Made by a program: the position numbers and the translations under genes. From assembly GCA_963576565.1 (NCBI GenBank), contig OY755045.1:41682409-41746408 (forward strand): DNA of 64,000 nucleotides. The letters are read 5' to 3'. The stretch is from Aspidapion aeneum. Taxonomy: Eukaryota; Arthropoda; Insecta; Coleoptera; Brentidae. Below the pieces are notes generated by a model. The model was not told where the DNA came from and ran no database searches. It saw nothing but the letters and a program-made list of their open reading frames with translations. Position 1 is the first letter of the stretch, and each line of letters opens with the position of its first letter. This document shows, in pieces, positions 1 through 10,819 of this stretch.

Positions 1-164
1 GAGTCCACGATGATCGTTCACTACTGGTTCGCCAGTGGCAGCGGAGTCGAAACAGTCTGAGTGGTTGCAACCCTTTAATCAAATTAAACAAAACACTCAA
101 GTAGGTGCCTCAACGTTGGAAATTGCGTGCCAACGTTGAATTTGTAGTCCAGTCAACGAAGGGG

Positions 165-2590
165 ATGTAGAACATTTTTCTCTTCGGGAATATGTTAGTT
201 AAGTGTAGTTAGGACGTTAACATACTAAAAGTCCCAACTCTTAGCCCTCCCGCTTCAGTGGCGAAGGAGGGGAATAGGTGCATTTTTTCGGTTTTGTGCC
301 TATAACTCATTACGGGCGTTGTACAAAAAAAATGTTTTATTAAAAATTAAAGTGGATTAAATTCCCCATAAAACGGTTATACCAACCTTAGCTTTGATCG
401 TAATAGATTCTCAGATAGGGCCCACCAAAACCGATAATTTTTAAGGAAAAAATTTTTGCCCCATCTTTTTTCTCTTTTGATTTAGATTTTAACATATATT
501 CATCAAAAATAGCAATATAAAGCATTCAATTCAAAGTTACAGGCGTTTTACTTTTATGCTCATATTAGTGATTTTCCACAAAAAATTGTAATTGCTTTTA
601 CCATCATCTTTCTTCATCATCATAATAAGCCCTCGAACAAGCTACAGACTTTTAATGGCACCCTGATGAAAGTGCTTAAAAAATTAGAAGTAGATATTAT
701 TATTATTACTATTATTATTAAGGGTTGATATTACTGAACCAGCTTAAAAATTAGATATATCACTAGGCATATTTATTATACCTAGAGTATTTTCTAGGTA
801 CAAAAATGGATATGTTTGGTATTGTCGAATTTTTTTAGACCAATAAGTCCGTTAATGAACGTAGTAAAAGCTTTCAGGTAAAGTTGGTAAGATTTGAAAA
901 TTCAAGACCATTATTTTGTTTGTCTTGCCTTCTTGGGTTGGAAAGGGCCAGCTTCTGGCTCCACATGTCCAAAATTTCTTTTGGTGCCACAGGATCTTGG
1001 GTGAAGACTCGAACTGGACAGTTTGGTATAGATTCTTAACCTAATAGTTCTCGAGCTAGCTGATTTCCTAACCAAAGCTGTAATTGATAATATGTTCCAT
1101 ACGAATGTTGTTTTGTTGCTGTCTGACTTGGGGAAAGTTATGATAGATCGGATTTAATATTTTCACCGGGAGTTTTCATTTACTGGGGAATTATAACTTT
1201 TTAACATATCTAAATATGTTCTACTTCAGCTGGCAAGGAGCTGGGATTGTAAAATACTTTTGCTGATTTTTTGGATTTCAGGGTGTTTTGGATAAAGCTT
1301 TATAAATCGAAGCTAACCCCTTCAAAACGCTGCCGATATTAAATCGCAACCAGTAAAAGCATACATGAATATACATGGGTTACCACTATTCCTCTCCCAG
1401 GTTTTATATACAAAATATTGTAGTTGGGTGGAGTATTTTCAACAAGGTACCCCGAGATCTATATCTTGCCCAATTACAGCTACCACATGTTTTTGAATTG
1501 CAGTGCTTACAATCAGCACATAAGCATCATCTGATGCTTGCAGTGTTGCGATTCCACTTACCTGAACTTACAGATTGAGTTTTTGTTACTCCCCATCTTT
1601 CTAAATTTACATTATGTCGTAGAAAGATTAAATAAAAACTGTGATAGTAATTTGTCCTAAATTTAATTTAATTTAAACCTGATTTAACTTACTTTTTTAG
1701 CCATGTCGTATATATCAATGTTTTTCACCTTTAACTTGAAAATATTTTAAAAATGAAATTGCAAATAGTAGTATTAGAAAAAATCGTAAAAAAATACAAA
1801 ACGTTCCGTTTAAAAAAATTACCTTCTTGCCGTACCCTTTATTTTATAAAGTTTTTTTAAAAACTGATTCCTTGGAAAAACAAGTTTAATTTCTCCCACT
1901 TTCCGGTTAATGTTCAATCATTCTACGATTTATATTAAAAAAGTAGGGGGTGGTGCTTTATAAAAACTCATCCAGTACATGACTCTAACTTTTATCTTTT
2001 CTTACCCCTGCCGTTAAGCATACTTTTATATAAAAAAATTATATATTTATTTCATAAAATTTGTTACTTTTAAATAATACGAAAAGCAAATAGGAAAGTT
2101 TTTGTAATAATTCTGAAAGTTGAGAAATTTGATTAAAAATTTCAATTGGCTCAATCTTTTGAGTTGAAGGTAGATTGGTAAAAGTTACACATTTTTAAAG
2201 AAAATTGATCGATCCTTAATTTTTATGTTAGAGAATTTTTCTAAAATCAAAAACAAAACTGTTAGATGAACAAGTTTGATAAAAAATATGGGGCAGTAAT
2301 GTGTTTTCCAAAAATTACCGATTTTCGGTAACCACTATCTCAGCATCTGTTACGTTAAGGATAAAGTTGGCATAACGATTTTGTAGGGAATTAATTGCTC
2401 TTTATTTTTTAATAGCACATTTTATTTTGTAAAACGCACCGTAATGGAGTTATAGGCACAAAACCGAAAAAATGCACCTTATCACCCTCCTCCGCCACTG
2501 AAGCGGGAGGGCTAGGAGTGGGGACTTTTAGTAGGTTTACTTCCTAACTGCCCCAAAGGCATTCCTGAAGAGAAAAATTCTCCCCCCCTC
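165..2590. mobile_element. Long-TIR DNA element, about 2.4 kb, non-autonomous
   Basis: The left end (about 165-510) and the reverse complement of the right end (about 2250-2590) align over more than 300 bp. The best block is the CCCTCCCGCTTCAGTGGCG segment with the following GTGCATTTTTTCGGTTTTG stretch at 245-300, mirrored at 2455-2520. The interior has no coding frame I recognise and is AT-rich, with an ATT-type microsatellite near 700-720. The arms are diverged, so this is an old copy. Superfamily is not assigned. Confidence 0.7.
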
Positions 2591-2645
2591 CGTGCACTTT
2601 ACAACCCCCTAATGCCTATTCATTGACTGAACTATTGACCGTTTT

Positions 2646-2816
2646 GTAGGGATGCGAATAACCTTTCATTTTTAATAACGTTATCGTCCCTCCCCCTAAA
2701 TTTTTCACTATTGACATTAAATTTAAAATTTCAGATTCTTATGCCGATAACGTCGGTATTTATAGCTAGGTAACTTTCTCTTTCGTTAACGTTATCAAAT
2801 AACGTCGCATCCCTAC
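2646..2816. mobile_element. Small TIR element (MITE), GTAGGGATGCGA ends
   Basis: The 171 bp segment begins GTAGGGATGCGA and ends with its exact reverse complement TCGCATCCCTAC. Inside are further inverted AACGTTAT motifs. The flanks CGTTTT and TGTTTT may be a degenerate target duplication. Ends of this type are common in hAT-like MITEs, but the superfamily is an inference. Confidence 0.6.
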
Positions 2817-2829
2817 TGTTTTAAATCAA

Positions 2830-3380
2830 TTTGGTCGGGTAAACGTCATGAGGGTTCTGCTGTTACCCAAGTAGCTATAAGTCGTGGCTCAACGATGTGA
2901 ATTGCATGCCATTGTTGTGTCCTAACCGTTTGTCCTAAAGCTCGATCCTGTTTTGAACAATTGAGGAGCAGAAGTAACAAAGGGGCTAGGTGCCAAAACT
3001 GTTAAATGGAGATATTTAAAGAATTGATGACGAAATTGACCAATCACTTACCGGAAGTGCCGTCTATTTGCCCGATTGCTTACGAAATTTCCTGCAACTT
3101 TGCATGTTTGATAGGATATATTAGCCCCTGTGTTACTTCTGCTCCTCAATTTGGTGAACGATTTTTTGGTCGAGTAAACGTCGTGAGAGTTGTGTAGTTA
3201 CCCAAGTATTAATAAGTCGTTAGCTCAACGATGTGAATCGCGTACCATTTTTGTGTCCTAAACGTTTGGATCATGCTGGACCCTATTTTGAACAATTTTG
3301 TGGACGATTTTAAAATGTCGTGAGTCGTTAGGATTGTGTCGTAACGTTGACTTAGAGTTAAGCTCGTTACCCAAGTTAGG
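2830..3380. repeat. Diverged tandem repeat split by a MITE
   Basis: Two copies of a segment of about 147 bp (starting near 2832 and 3168) share the order GGTCGxGTAAACGTC, then GTTACCCAAGT, then GCTCAACGATGTGAAT, then TTTTGAACAATT. The first copy is interrupted at its AATT by the MITE at 2963-3147. A related stretch lies at about 99-150, outside the neighbouring long-TIR element. Confidence 0.6.
2963..3147. mobile_element. 185 bp MITE with AATT target duplication
   Basis: The ends GAGGAGCAGAAGTAAC and GTTACTTCTGCTCCTC are exact inverted repeats, followed inward by AAAGGGGCTA and TAGCCCCTG. AATT flanks both sides. The sister copy of the surrounding repeat at about 3281-3305 reads TTTTGAACAATTTTGTGGAC with no insert, so an empty site is visible in the same window. 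There is no coding capacity. Confidence 0.75.
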
Positions 3381-3422
3381 GGTTTGCTGCAGGTACACTT
3401 AGAAGAGGGGATGTGCCTTATA

Positions 3423-3561
3423 CCCTGTTTCCACCAATGCATGCCCACCCCGATTCAAAAAACGCATCAGGTGACACTGCATTTAAAACCGTTGCAAGTC
3501 CATGGGCCATCACGTGATGCGTTTTTTGAATCGGGGTGGGCATGCATTGGTGGAAACAGGG
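3423..3561. repeat. Perfect 47 bp inverted repeat (hairpin)
   Basis: Positions 3423-3469 and 3515-3561 are exact reverse complements across 47 bp, separated by a 45 bp spacer. The arms begin CCCTGTTTCCACCAATGC. It is either a very young small foldback element or a hairpin-forming locus. No coding sequence. Confidence 0.85.
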
Positions 3562-3800
3562 AATTAGTCTCCTCTTAGTGATCTAACGCGTGAAGAAATC
3601 TTTGCGAGGTTTTTTACCGTTGAACTTGTGCTCCGGTGGCTTGCTTTCTTCTTGTTTGTCCAGTGGAGTGGGAAGACCTTTGCTGACGCTCTTTTTTTGT
3701 GCGTCCTCTCTGCCAGCCTGGAGCACCTCTCGATAGTATTTCTCTTAAATTACCGCACTCTCAGATCTAGAAGCAAGATTCTATGCAATGAGCTAAAATA

Positions 3801-3985
3801 CAGTCGAACCTCTCTAACTCGAACCTCTATAACTCGAACCTCTCTATAACTCGAACGTTTTAATCGGTCCCTGCACTTTTCACATGTATTTTAACCCATG
3901 TAACTCGAGTTTCTATAACTCGAACTCTCCATAACTCGAACTGTTTTGGTTGTCCCTTCAGGTTCGAGTTATAGAGGTTCGACTG
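3801..3985. mobile_element. 185 bp pogo/Tigger-like MITE, copy 1
   Basis: It begins CAGTCGAACCTCTCTAACTC, ends GAGGTTCGACTG and is flanked by TA on both sides. TA duplication and the 'CAGTCGAACCTCTATAACTCG'-type end are typical of pogo/Tigger non-autonomous Tc1-mariner elements. Several internal CTCGAAC motifs repeat in both orientations. A second copy of the same length lies at 7665-7849. Confidence 0.85.
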
Positions 3986-4343
3986 TATATGCTTTATAAT
4001 AATTTTATATTATATGTTACTTATTAATAATTTTGTTCTGTTCGTGATGAATAAATAAAATAATGATGAATGCAAAAAACATTGGCCTAACCAATTATTT
4101 TTTATTAATTCATCCGCTAGAAGCATATCTAACACAATAATTTGACATAATTTTCAGTTGGTTGTTTTATTGGAACAAACATGCCGCCAAATTCTAACCA
4201 GATGTGCTCATTGGCGTGCCAGCCGTTGACCAATAAAGGGGCCAAGTAATTTAATGAAGAGATAAATGGATCCCTGACGGATCTGATACCTTCCTACCTT
4301 ATAAGCACACTCCAAGTGAACTTCACGCTATATCCCTAGTAAC

Positions 4344-4415
4344 ATGGTACGTTTTAAAAACGTCCATTTCGGACCTAGGAGACGTTTAGAAAACGTGCGC
4401 CTAGGTTCTTCTGGG
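4344..4415. repeat. ACGTTTTAAAAACGT-rich palindromic repeat, left part
   Basis: Short palindromes such as ACGTTTTAAAAACGT recur here and again from 5490 to about 6230, on the other side of the LINE fragment. The LINE therefore appears to have inserted into, and split, a repeat made of these motifs. Confidence 0.5.
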
Positions 4416-4436
4416 TCAGAGCACAAACGTTGTGGT

Positions 4437-5482
4437 CAGAGAGAGATCCCTAATAGCGGCGTGCCCCAAGGCTCAGTACTATATTCATTATATGTATTAT
4501 ATCTGTTATATGACTTTTTAGATAATGAGTGTGTTAATTTTGCAGATGATACCATATTGAAAGCAACTGACACAAATATAGAGATACTTGAGCAGACTTC
4601 ACAAACACTACAACTTAAAGCACAAGGCTGGTTTACATGCAATAAATTGATATTAAATGAGGAAAAAACCCAACACTTAACAATTTCGTCAAATAGAAGT
4701 CTAACAAATGGTAACTCTGTAAAAATACTTGGTATAACTGTAGATGACGCTCTCTCATGGGATCCTCATGTGTTACAGTTGAAGGGTAAACTATCAAAAT
4801 CAATTTTCTTAATCCGAAAGTTAAGACATTTTTTGGGTTTAGATGTCTTAAAAAATATGTACTTTGCTCTATTCCATTCCCATATTAATTATGGGGTGTT
4901 ACTTTTAGGAAACTCAAGTAAAGCTCATAAAATATTTATCATGCAAAAAAGAGCGGTTCGAGCCCTTGAAAACAGAGGAAATAGAAAACACTGTCGACCA
5001 CTTTTTGTAAAATTTAAAATTATGACACTTCCTTGTCTTTACATTTATGCATCCCTACTTGAAATACATTTCAATGTAGATAAATACCAACTTCAGTCGG
5101 GTGTCCACGGGTATGGAACAAGAGCTGCCAGTGAAATACGTATGCCTCGACATAGGCTAACAGTTTGTCAAAAAAATTCCCTAAACTTTGAGTTATATAA
5201 CCGCCTACCGGTAAAGTTCAAAAATCTCAACTACAAAGATTTTAAATTTGCCATAAAATGTTATTTATTAAGAAATTGTTATTACACAATAAAAGAGTTT
5301 TTGGAGAGTTTTTTAAGAGGTGAAAAATAGTTTCCTTAGTTTTATTTTTATTCAAAGTTTTCTGTGACTTTTTACTTTTGAATGTAATTTTGTGTGTAAA
5401 CAATTTGTAGTGTGCTATACATAATTGTAATTTGTAACAATTAATTAACAAAACAGTCAATAAATGATCTAATCTAATCTAA
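4437..5482 (+). mobile_element. 5'-truncated non-LTR retrotransposon (Jockey/I/CR1-like)
   Basis: The segment contains the C-terminal half of a reverse transcriptase, a short AT-rich 3' untranslated stretch and a TAATC-type simple-repeat tail at about 5466-5482. Such tails are usual for I/Jockey-group LINEs. It lies within an ACGTTTT-palindrome repeat. The 5' half, including the endonuclease and RT fingers, is missing. Confidence 0.75.
4440..5330 (+). pseudogene. Partial reverse transcriptase of a non-LTR retrotransposon
   Basis: The frame is open from 4344, but similarity to LINE reverse transcriptase starts at about 4440, with the NSGVPQGSVL motif (RT block B). It continues through FADDT, the catalytic two-aspartate motif usually written YADD. 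The downstream block NKLILNEEKTQ and the motif KILGITVDDALSW are the thumb-side blocks typical of Jockey/I-type elements. The C-terminal region (about 190 residues) carries the usual YGVLLLGNSSKAHKI-type segment. The upstream codons 4344-4439 come from the ACGTTTT repeat and are probably not protein. Only the C-terminal RT portion survives, so this is a dead fragment even though it has no internal stop. Clade assignment beyond 'Jockey/I/CR1 group' is uncertain. Confidence 0.8.
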
Positions 5483-5489
5483 ACCTAAA

Positions 5490-6230
5490 ACGTTTTTGTG
5501 GGTCTTTTTTACGTTTTTAAAACGGCCCACAGAACATTTTTCAGACGTTTGTCAAATTTAATTTTTTATACCTTCTGCAAAATTTAGGGACGTTTAATAA
5601 ACGTTCCAATGACGTTCGGAAACGTTCCGAGGATCGGAAACGTTTGGAGGACGTAGAAGAAACGTACAAGGGACATGTAAAAAACGTTTTAGGGGACGTT
5701 TTAAAAACGTTCCAGAAACCCCATAAAGTCAAGGCGTCTGGCCCTCTTTTTTAGGCCTCTACGTATTGATATTGACTCCTATTATAACCTTAGTCCACTC
5801 CAATTTGAGTAACGTAAAAAAGTTTGAAATTTGTTTTGTTCTGATCAGTCTAGGTAGATAATGATTATAATGCTATAGTGGGAGAAATGTGATTGATTTT
5901 AAAAGTACATTTTAAAAACTTCCTTGATTGCACTTTTTAAAAACATCATTCTTGGGACGTTTTAAAAACGTACTTTTTAGGTACTTATTGTTAGGGCCCT
6001 AGGGCCGTTTTGAAAAAGTCCTGATTTACGCTTTTTTTAAATTTCTTTTTCAGGACGGCTTAAAACCTAAACTAAGGGACCTAGAAAGGCTTAAAAATTA
6101 TGTTTTAAAAACGTCAAAAATTGACGTTTATTAATCGGCCATTTTGAACGTTTTTAAAACGTAGTTTTTAGGTATGGGGACGTTGGGGCCTAAAAAGTAG
6201 GTTCCTAAGACGTCCAGTGTTGCTTAAGAG
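5490..6230. repeat. ACGTTTTTAAAACGT palindrome-rich region
   Basis: Many copies of the self-complementary words ACGTTTTTAAAACG, AAACGTTCC and GGACGTTT occur in both orientations. No coding frame is recognisable. This looks like the remainder of the repeat that starts at 4344. Confidence 0.55.
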
Positions 6231-7225
6231 GCTCCTACAAAGTTCTCGATCATACCACAAACTATTGTGAAAAATGTGTTCTACTATATTCCGGAATATT
6301 CATGCGATGCTTCGTTAAAAGTTAACTGTCAAAAAACAAAATTGCGCCGCGGAAAAGGTGATTTGATATAACACCAAAAAGAAGACACAGGCGAAAATAA
6401 ATAAAAAAGTGCTTTTTGGCAAAAATGGAGTCAAAATAGAAAATTTAAGGGTTAAACGAAAATTTAGAAAAACATTCAATAGAATAAAGAAAAAAAAGCG
6501 CCGTATTCTAAAAAATTTCGCGAAGCATAATATACCTACCAAATGCAAAGGGTTTGGTTAGTTCCAATTGCATATAAGCGCCGCAATCGAAAATTTTCAT
6601 CAACTTGATCAGTTCGTCTCTAATATATTCCAATACCCACGGTAACTGCCCATTCATGATGCAAACATGAGGGCCTTGGGGTCTTTAAGCAAAAAAGACC
6701 TGATTGGTTGCTGTCAAGAATGCAAACATATTTGAAATATTTTTGCCCAGAGTCCGGTTCTGGATTTGCCCCAAAACGTTATGGATGGGGGGCACACCAA
6801 ATTGTGAAGAAGCGTGTGTCGGTCCCCCATCAGGATCAATACAACAGCGTCGCGCCGCGTCGACACCAAGGCCGGTTCTCCCTGTTTTCATATCTAGGGC
6901 AAACGAACATTAGATATTGTTAATAAAAGAAGTAATAAAACGGCCGGCCGGCCGTACCGCATCGGCCTCTTTTAGTTTTCTGTCTTAAAGTGTCAGTGCT
7001 GATCCAGAATTTCCAGAGGGAAAAGGCCAAGGAGCCGTGGTGTTTCTAGGTTCTAGTTTGTCATAAAACTTAAATTTTTAAAATTTTTTACAAAAAATTT
7101 ATATTTTTATTTTAAAAAACATAAAGCTCAGACTTTATTAAAAACCATAAAAAATGTTTTTGTGGCCTCCTTGCTTGTCTGTCTTATTTTTTAAGTTTGG
7201 TAATATTGGTACGTCGAGCGGTTCT
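6231..7225. other. Unannotated intergenic stretch
   Basis: No gene, TIR pair or known family recognised. A GC-richer patch at about 6745-6900 is followed by CGGCCGGCCGGCCG at 6942-6955. Short open frames there are not supported by any motif. Confidence 0.4.
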
Positions 7226-7325
7226 AACACTGGGAATGTTTAGCAAATAAATATTTTATCACTATATTAACGATGAACACTGGGAATGTTTAGCAAATAA
7301 ATATTTTATCACTATATTAACGATG
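7226..7325. repeat. Two exact 50 bp tandem copies
   Basis: The unit starting AACACTGGGAATGTTTAGC is present twice head to tail with period 50 and no differences seen. A diverged relative of the following sequence occurs near 9590-9680. Confidence 0.85.
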
Positions 7326-7414
7326 AATGTTTATTTTTCTCATCTTTTCTATGTCTACATCTGGAGTAAAGGCATGCAGCATACATTTTTTAAATAATAA
7401 AAAAAAAATTATAT

Positions 7415-7612
7415 AAAAAAAACACCCAACTGCTAAATCTACTAGTCGCAGTTAAGAACAAAAGGACCTACTTCAACTTTTAGTTTTGGATACCCAAAGC
7501 GCACTTAGGAAATTATACAGGTTTGTATTTTCATGAATCAGGTTATTGGGTAATTTTGTACCCAACTGCGACGAGTAGGTACAAGTAGATTTAGCAGTTG
7601 GATGTTTTTTTT
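7415..7612. mobile_element. About 200 bp MITE, AACACCCAACTGCTAAATCT ends
   Basis: Left end (AACACCCAACTGCTAAATCT then ACTAGTCGCAGTT) and right end (reverse complement AACATCCAACTGCTAAATCT then the CGTCGCAGTTGGG block) are inverted copies over about 35-45 bp. Poly-A/T runs flank both sides. No coding capacity. Confidence 0.65.
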
Positions 7613-7664
7613 ATTTAATTTAATTTTTATTTCCAACTTTTAACTAAGTCAATGTATCTAATTA

Positions 7665-7849
7665 CAGTCGAACCTCTCTAACTCGAACCTCTATAACTCG
7701 AACCTCTCTATAACTCGAACCTTTTAGGCGGTCCCTGCGCTTTTTACATGTATTTTAACCCATGTAACTCGAGTTTCGATAACTCGAACTCTCCATAACT
7801 CGAACTGTTTTGGTTGTCCCTTCTGGTTCGAGTTATAGAGGTTCGACTG
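7665..7849. mobile_element. 185 bp pogo/Tigger-like MITE, copy 2
   Basis: Same length and nearly the same sequence as 3801-3985, with the same CAGTCGAACCTC / GAGGTTCGACTG ends and TA on both flanks. The few differences (for example GGCGGTCCCTGCGC versus ATCGGTCCCTGCAC) show these are independent insertions of one family. Confidence 0.85.
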
Positions 7850-8118
7850 TATTACCTAAATCATGCATTTGTGTCAAACATTGAACTATGCCCAAAGGGT
7901 AGACAGGTGCGTTTCTACAAACATTGAGTAAAGGTGGGGGAGCGGAGAGAAAAGGGGAAAATATTAAAGCATGTGCAGAAAGAATTTTTGAAATCGATCT
8001 ATATTTGTTGAAAGTTATAGGTACAACTATTAGTAATAGGGGGGGAAGGATAAAGGGAAAGGGAGGGGGAACTAGTAAAATGATGTTGGAAAAAAACCCT
8101 AAAGCGTGTGCAGAGAGA

Positions 8119-8120
<2 letters not shown>

Positions 8121-8172
<52 letters not shown>
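8121..8172. repeat. (TA)n microsatellite, probable LINE 3' tail
   Basis: About 50 bp of pure AT dinucleotide repeat lies immediately 3' (minus sense) of the end of the minus-strand RTE-like fragment. RTE-type LINEs commonly end in simple repeats, so this is probably their tail, possibly expanded. Confidence 0.75.
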
Positions 8173-8176
<4 letters not shown>

Positions 8177-8181
8177 CGGTT

Positions 8182-8611
8182 TCACAACGTTCTACGTCTT
8201 CCGATACCCAATCTCCACTCGTTTCTGTTTGCCCATAATTCATCATCTAGGCCTCTTATTCTTATTTCACTATCTATTCCTTCTCTCCAGCTTCTCCTCG
8301 GCCTTCCTCGTTTTCTTCGGCCAGTTGGTTTCCATTGTAATATTTGTTTAGGTAGTCTTCCATCATCCATTCTTTGTACATGTCCGTACCACACCAGTTG
8401 TTTTGTTCTTATATCATCCACTAGAGTACGTTCACCCACTGTCATAATTTCTCTTATTCTTTGATTGGTAACTCTTTCTCTTTTTGATTTCCCTGCTGCT
8501 CTTCTCCAATAGTCCATCTCCGTAGCGGAAAGCATTTTTTCTGTTCTATCTTTGATTGGCCATACTTCTGAGCCGTATGTAATAAGACTTTTTACAATGG
8601 TGTTATATATA
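8182..8611 (-). pseudogene. RTE-like LINE 3' end, minus-strand copy
   Basis: The minus-strand frame encodes the C-terminal region of an RTE-like (or related) LINE. It has the YGSEVWPIKDRTEKML block, then WRRAAGKSKR, then LVWYGHVQRMDDGRLPKQ, then GRRKRGRPRRSWREG, then the native end at GRRRTL and a stop. These are the characteristic blocks after the RT domain in insect RTE-type elements. No RT catalytic block remains. Positions 8242-8611 form the left arm of a perfect inverted repeat with 8623-8992. This copy runs further to the true 3' end and (TA)n tail, whereas the plus-strand copy does not. Confidence 0.8.
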
Positions 8612-8992
8612 AACAAAAAGCTTATATATAACACCATTGTAAAAAGTCTTATTACATACGGCTCAGAAGTATGGCCAATCAAAGATAGAACAGAAAAAAT
8701 GCTTTCCGCTACGGAGATGGACTATTGGAGAAGAGCAGCAGGGAAATCAAAAAGAGAAAGAGTTACCAATCAAAGAATAAGAGAAATTATGACAGTGGGT
8801 GAACGTACTCTAGTGGATGATATAAGAACAAAACAACTGGTGTGGTACGGACATGTACAAAGAATGGATGATGGAAGACTACCTAAACAAATATTACAAT
8901 GGAAACCAACTGGCCGAAGAAAACGAGGAAGGCCGAGGAGAAGCTGGAGAGAAGGAATAGATAGTGAAATAAGAATAAGAGGCCTAGATGAT
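8242..8992. repeat. Head-to-head palindrome of two 370 bp LINE 3' fragments
   Basis: 8242-8611 and 8623-8992 are reverse complements with no mismatch seen, around an 11 bp spacer (AACAAAAAGCT). Both arms are the same piece of an RTE-like LINE. This could be a twin-priming or template-switch product, or an assembly artefact. Confidence 0.85.
8623..8992 (+). pseudogene. RTE-like LINE 3' end, plus-strand copy
   Basis: This encodes the same C-terminal LINE blocks as the facing minus-strand copy (YGSEVWPIKDR, LVWYGHVQRMDDGRLPKQ, GRRKRGRPRRSW). It stops being LINE-like at IRGLDD, after which the frame runs into unrelated AT-rich sequence and ends at 9148. It lacks the last residues and the tail present in the other copy. 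Confidence 0.8.
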
Positions 8993-10148
8993 TTGATGTA
9001 CTTTGGTCCCAAATTATTCCATTCCATACTTTGGTCCCAAATTATTCCATTTAATAAAGTTATTGCTTTTCTTCCTTGTACGTTTTATCTTTTATCTTTT
9101 TTTAAAATCGCCCTATATTTGATAAAATTATGCGAATATGGTTTTTGAAGAGGGTGTGGGGAATGAGAGAAGGGAAGATGGGTGGGAACAGGGAACACAA
9201 AGGAATTACAGCAAATTAGAGGACATTTGCAATGGGTGATCAAAGGAGTTTCATTAAAATCGCCTGAAATTTAGGTAATTTGTATGCCTTAAAGCCTACA
9301 TCATATGGCAAAATGGCGTCTGACGATCGCCATATTGTTTCCTGTTTAAAAAAATATAGCCTATAGCACCTTTATTTGGGATCAGCAGGAATTCAACGAC
9401 ACCTTTTTTGTCAAAATCGGTTCAGCCGTTTACCCTCCATTTCGCCGTGCTGCTATTGGGTAAAAATAGTGCCGAGTTTGTAGACTAATTTTTATTGTCC
9501 CTGCCTAGGTTTTAAAGTTTGATGCTCCGCTAAAGTTAGCAGAGCAATATATTTTTTTAAAAAAGGGTACCTGTGGCGTTTTTAATACATATATAATATT
9601 TTATCACGTATTAACAATTATTTTTTATCTTCCTTGTCTTTTCTATGTCTATTTCTCGACTAAAGCTAGCAGAGCTACTAAAAATGGTAGCAAAGTTGGT
9701 ACTGACGTGGTTAACTTGCTTTGAGAGAAGATATTTATATTTTTGATAAAATACATTTTCTAGATTTGATTGATTTAAAATTTTTTCTGTGTAGCTGATT
9801 AAAAATCTTAAAAATTTTAGTAATGAAATGGCAAGTACCGAAAACACCAGAATTCGCTGATTGTCGGACTTCTATCCCCAGTCAATGGGGCACTAGATAC
9901 CCTCCTGGACTCGGCATCAGAGTCGACCGACCGACCTAGCGACCCACCCCTTCTCCTGTCGAAATAAATAGGCCGTCGTCGTGCGGCGAAAAGGGGGATA
10001 CAGGGCAATATGTAGTAGATCAAAATAGTAGTCTAGGTGTTGTAAAGTTTTTGAAAAGTTTTTGGGTTTGCATTCTGGTTCCGTTTTGTTACCCACTTTT
10101 GCTAAAAGTTTGCTGTTTAGGTCGAGAAATTGTAGATTTCATCGTAGA
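8993..10148. other. Unannotated stretch with one widespread repeat motif
   Basis: No gene seen. At 9407-9430 the words TCAAAATCGGTTCAGCCGTT appear, a motif found at the end of many arthropod repeats and echoed at 21127, 30488 and 31160 in this window. The region 9590-9680 is a diverged relative of 7250-7375. Confidence 0.4.
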
Positions 10149-10420
10149 CAGAGTTGGGTAGTAGTTCACAACAAAAGTATTTAACTACTTTTTCCGTAAA
10201 ACTAGTTGTACTCTGATTACTTTTTTCTCCTAGTAGTTATACTCGATTATTTTCATTCTGCATAAAATAATTGCAAAAAGTACGTTAAAAAGTCGTTTAC
10301 TACTTGGTTTTCACTACTTTTAGCAATTTCAATACTTTTAGTGATTTAACTACTTTTGTGAAATTTGATTACTTTTAAAAATTATTTAACTACTATTTCG
10401 AGTAGGAAATCCCATTAATA
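10149..10420. mobile_element. Possible hAT-like element with CAGAGTTGGGTAGTAG end
   Basis: Starts CAGAGTTGGGTAGTAGTT and is rich in the words TACTT and AACTACTTTT in both orientations. This end type is typical of hAT-like MITEs. A clear right terminal repeat was not found, so the end is approximate. Confidence 0.35.
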
Positions 10421-10819
10421 CCAAAATGGCCACACTTTAAAAATTCATATTTTAAACACTATACTGTTTATCGACAAAAGCACCGAATGGTGGGGCCTTA
10501 GTGAATACCGCAAAATAGCTACACTTTGAAAATTCATGTTTCAAAGACTATACAGTTTATCAACAAAAGCACCGAGTTGCAAAATGGTAGAGCTCAAGCG
10601 CAGATTTGAGGGGGTAACGTGGTAATGACCTCCCTCCTATAAAAAATATATGCACTTTTGGTTAATAAATAAGGGCGTAACAGATAATTATCTCCCCCCC
10701 TAAAAAAATGCATAAATAATTTTTTCGTCGACAATTAGCCCACCCCCTCCTAGATTTATGCCCAGATCCGCTCTTGTAAATGTCAGACAACTATTTTATA
10801 CAAAATACCAAGCAAAAAG

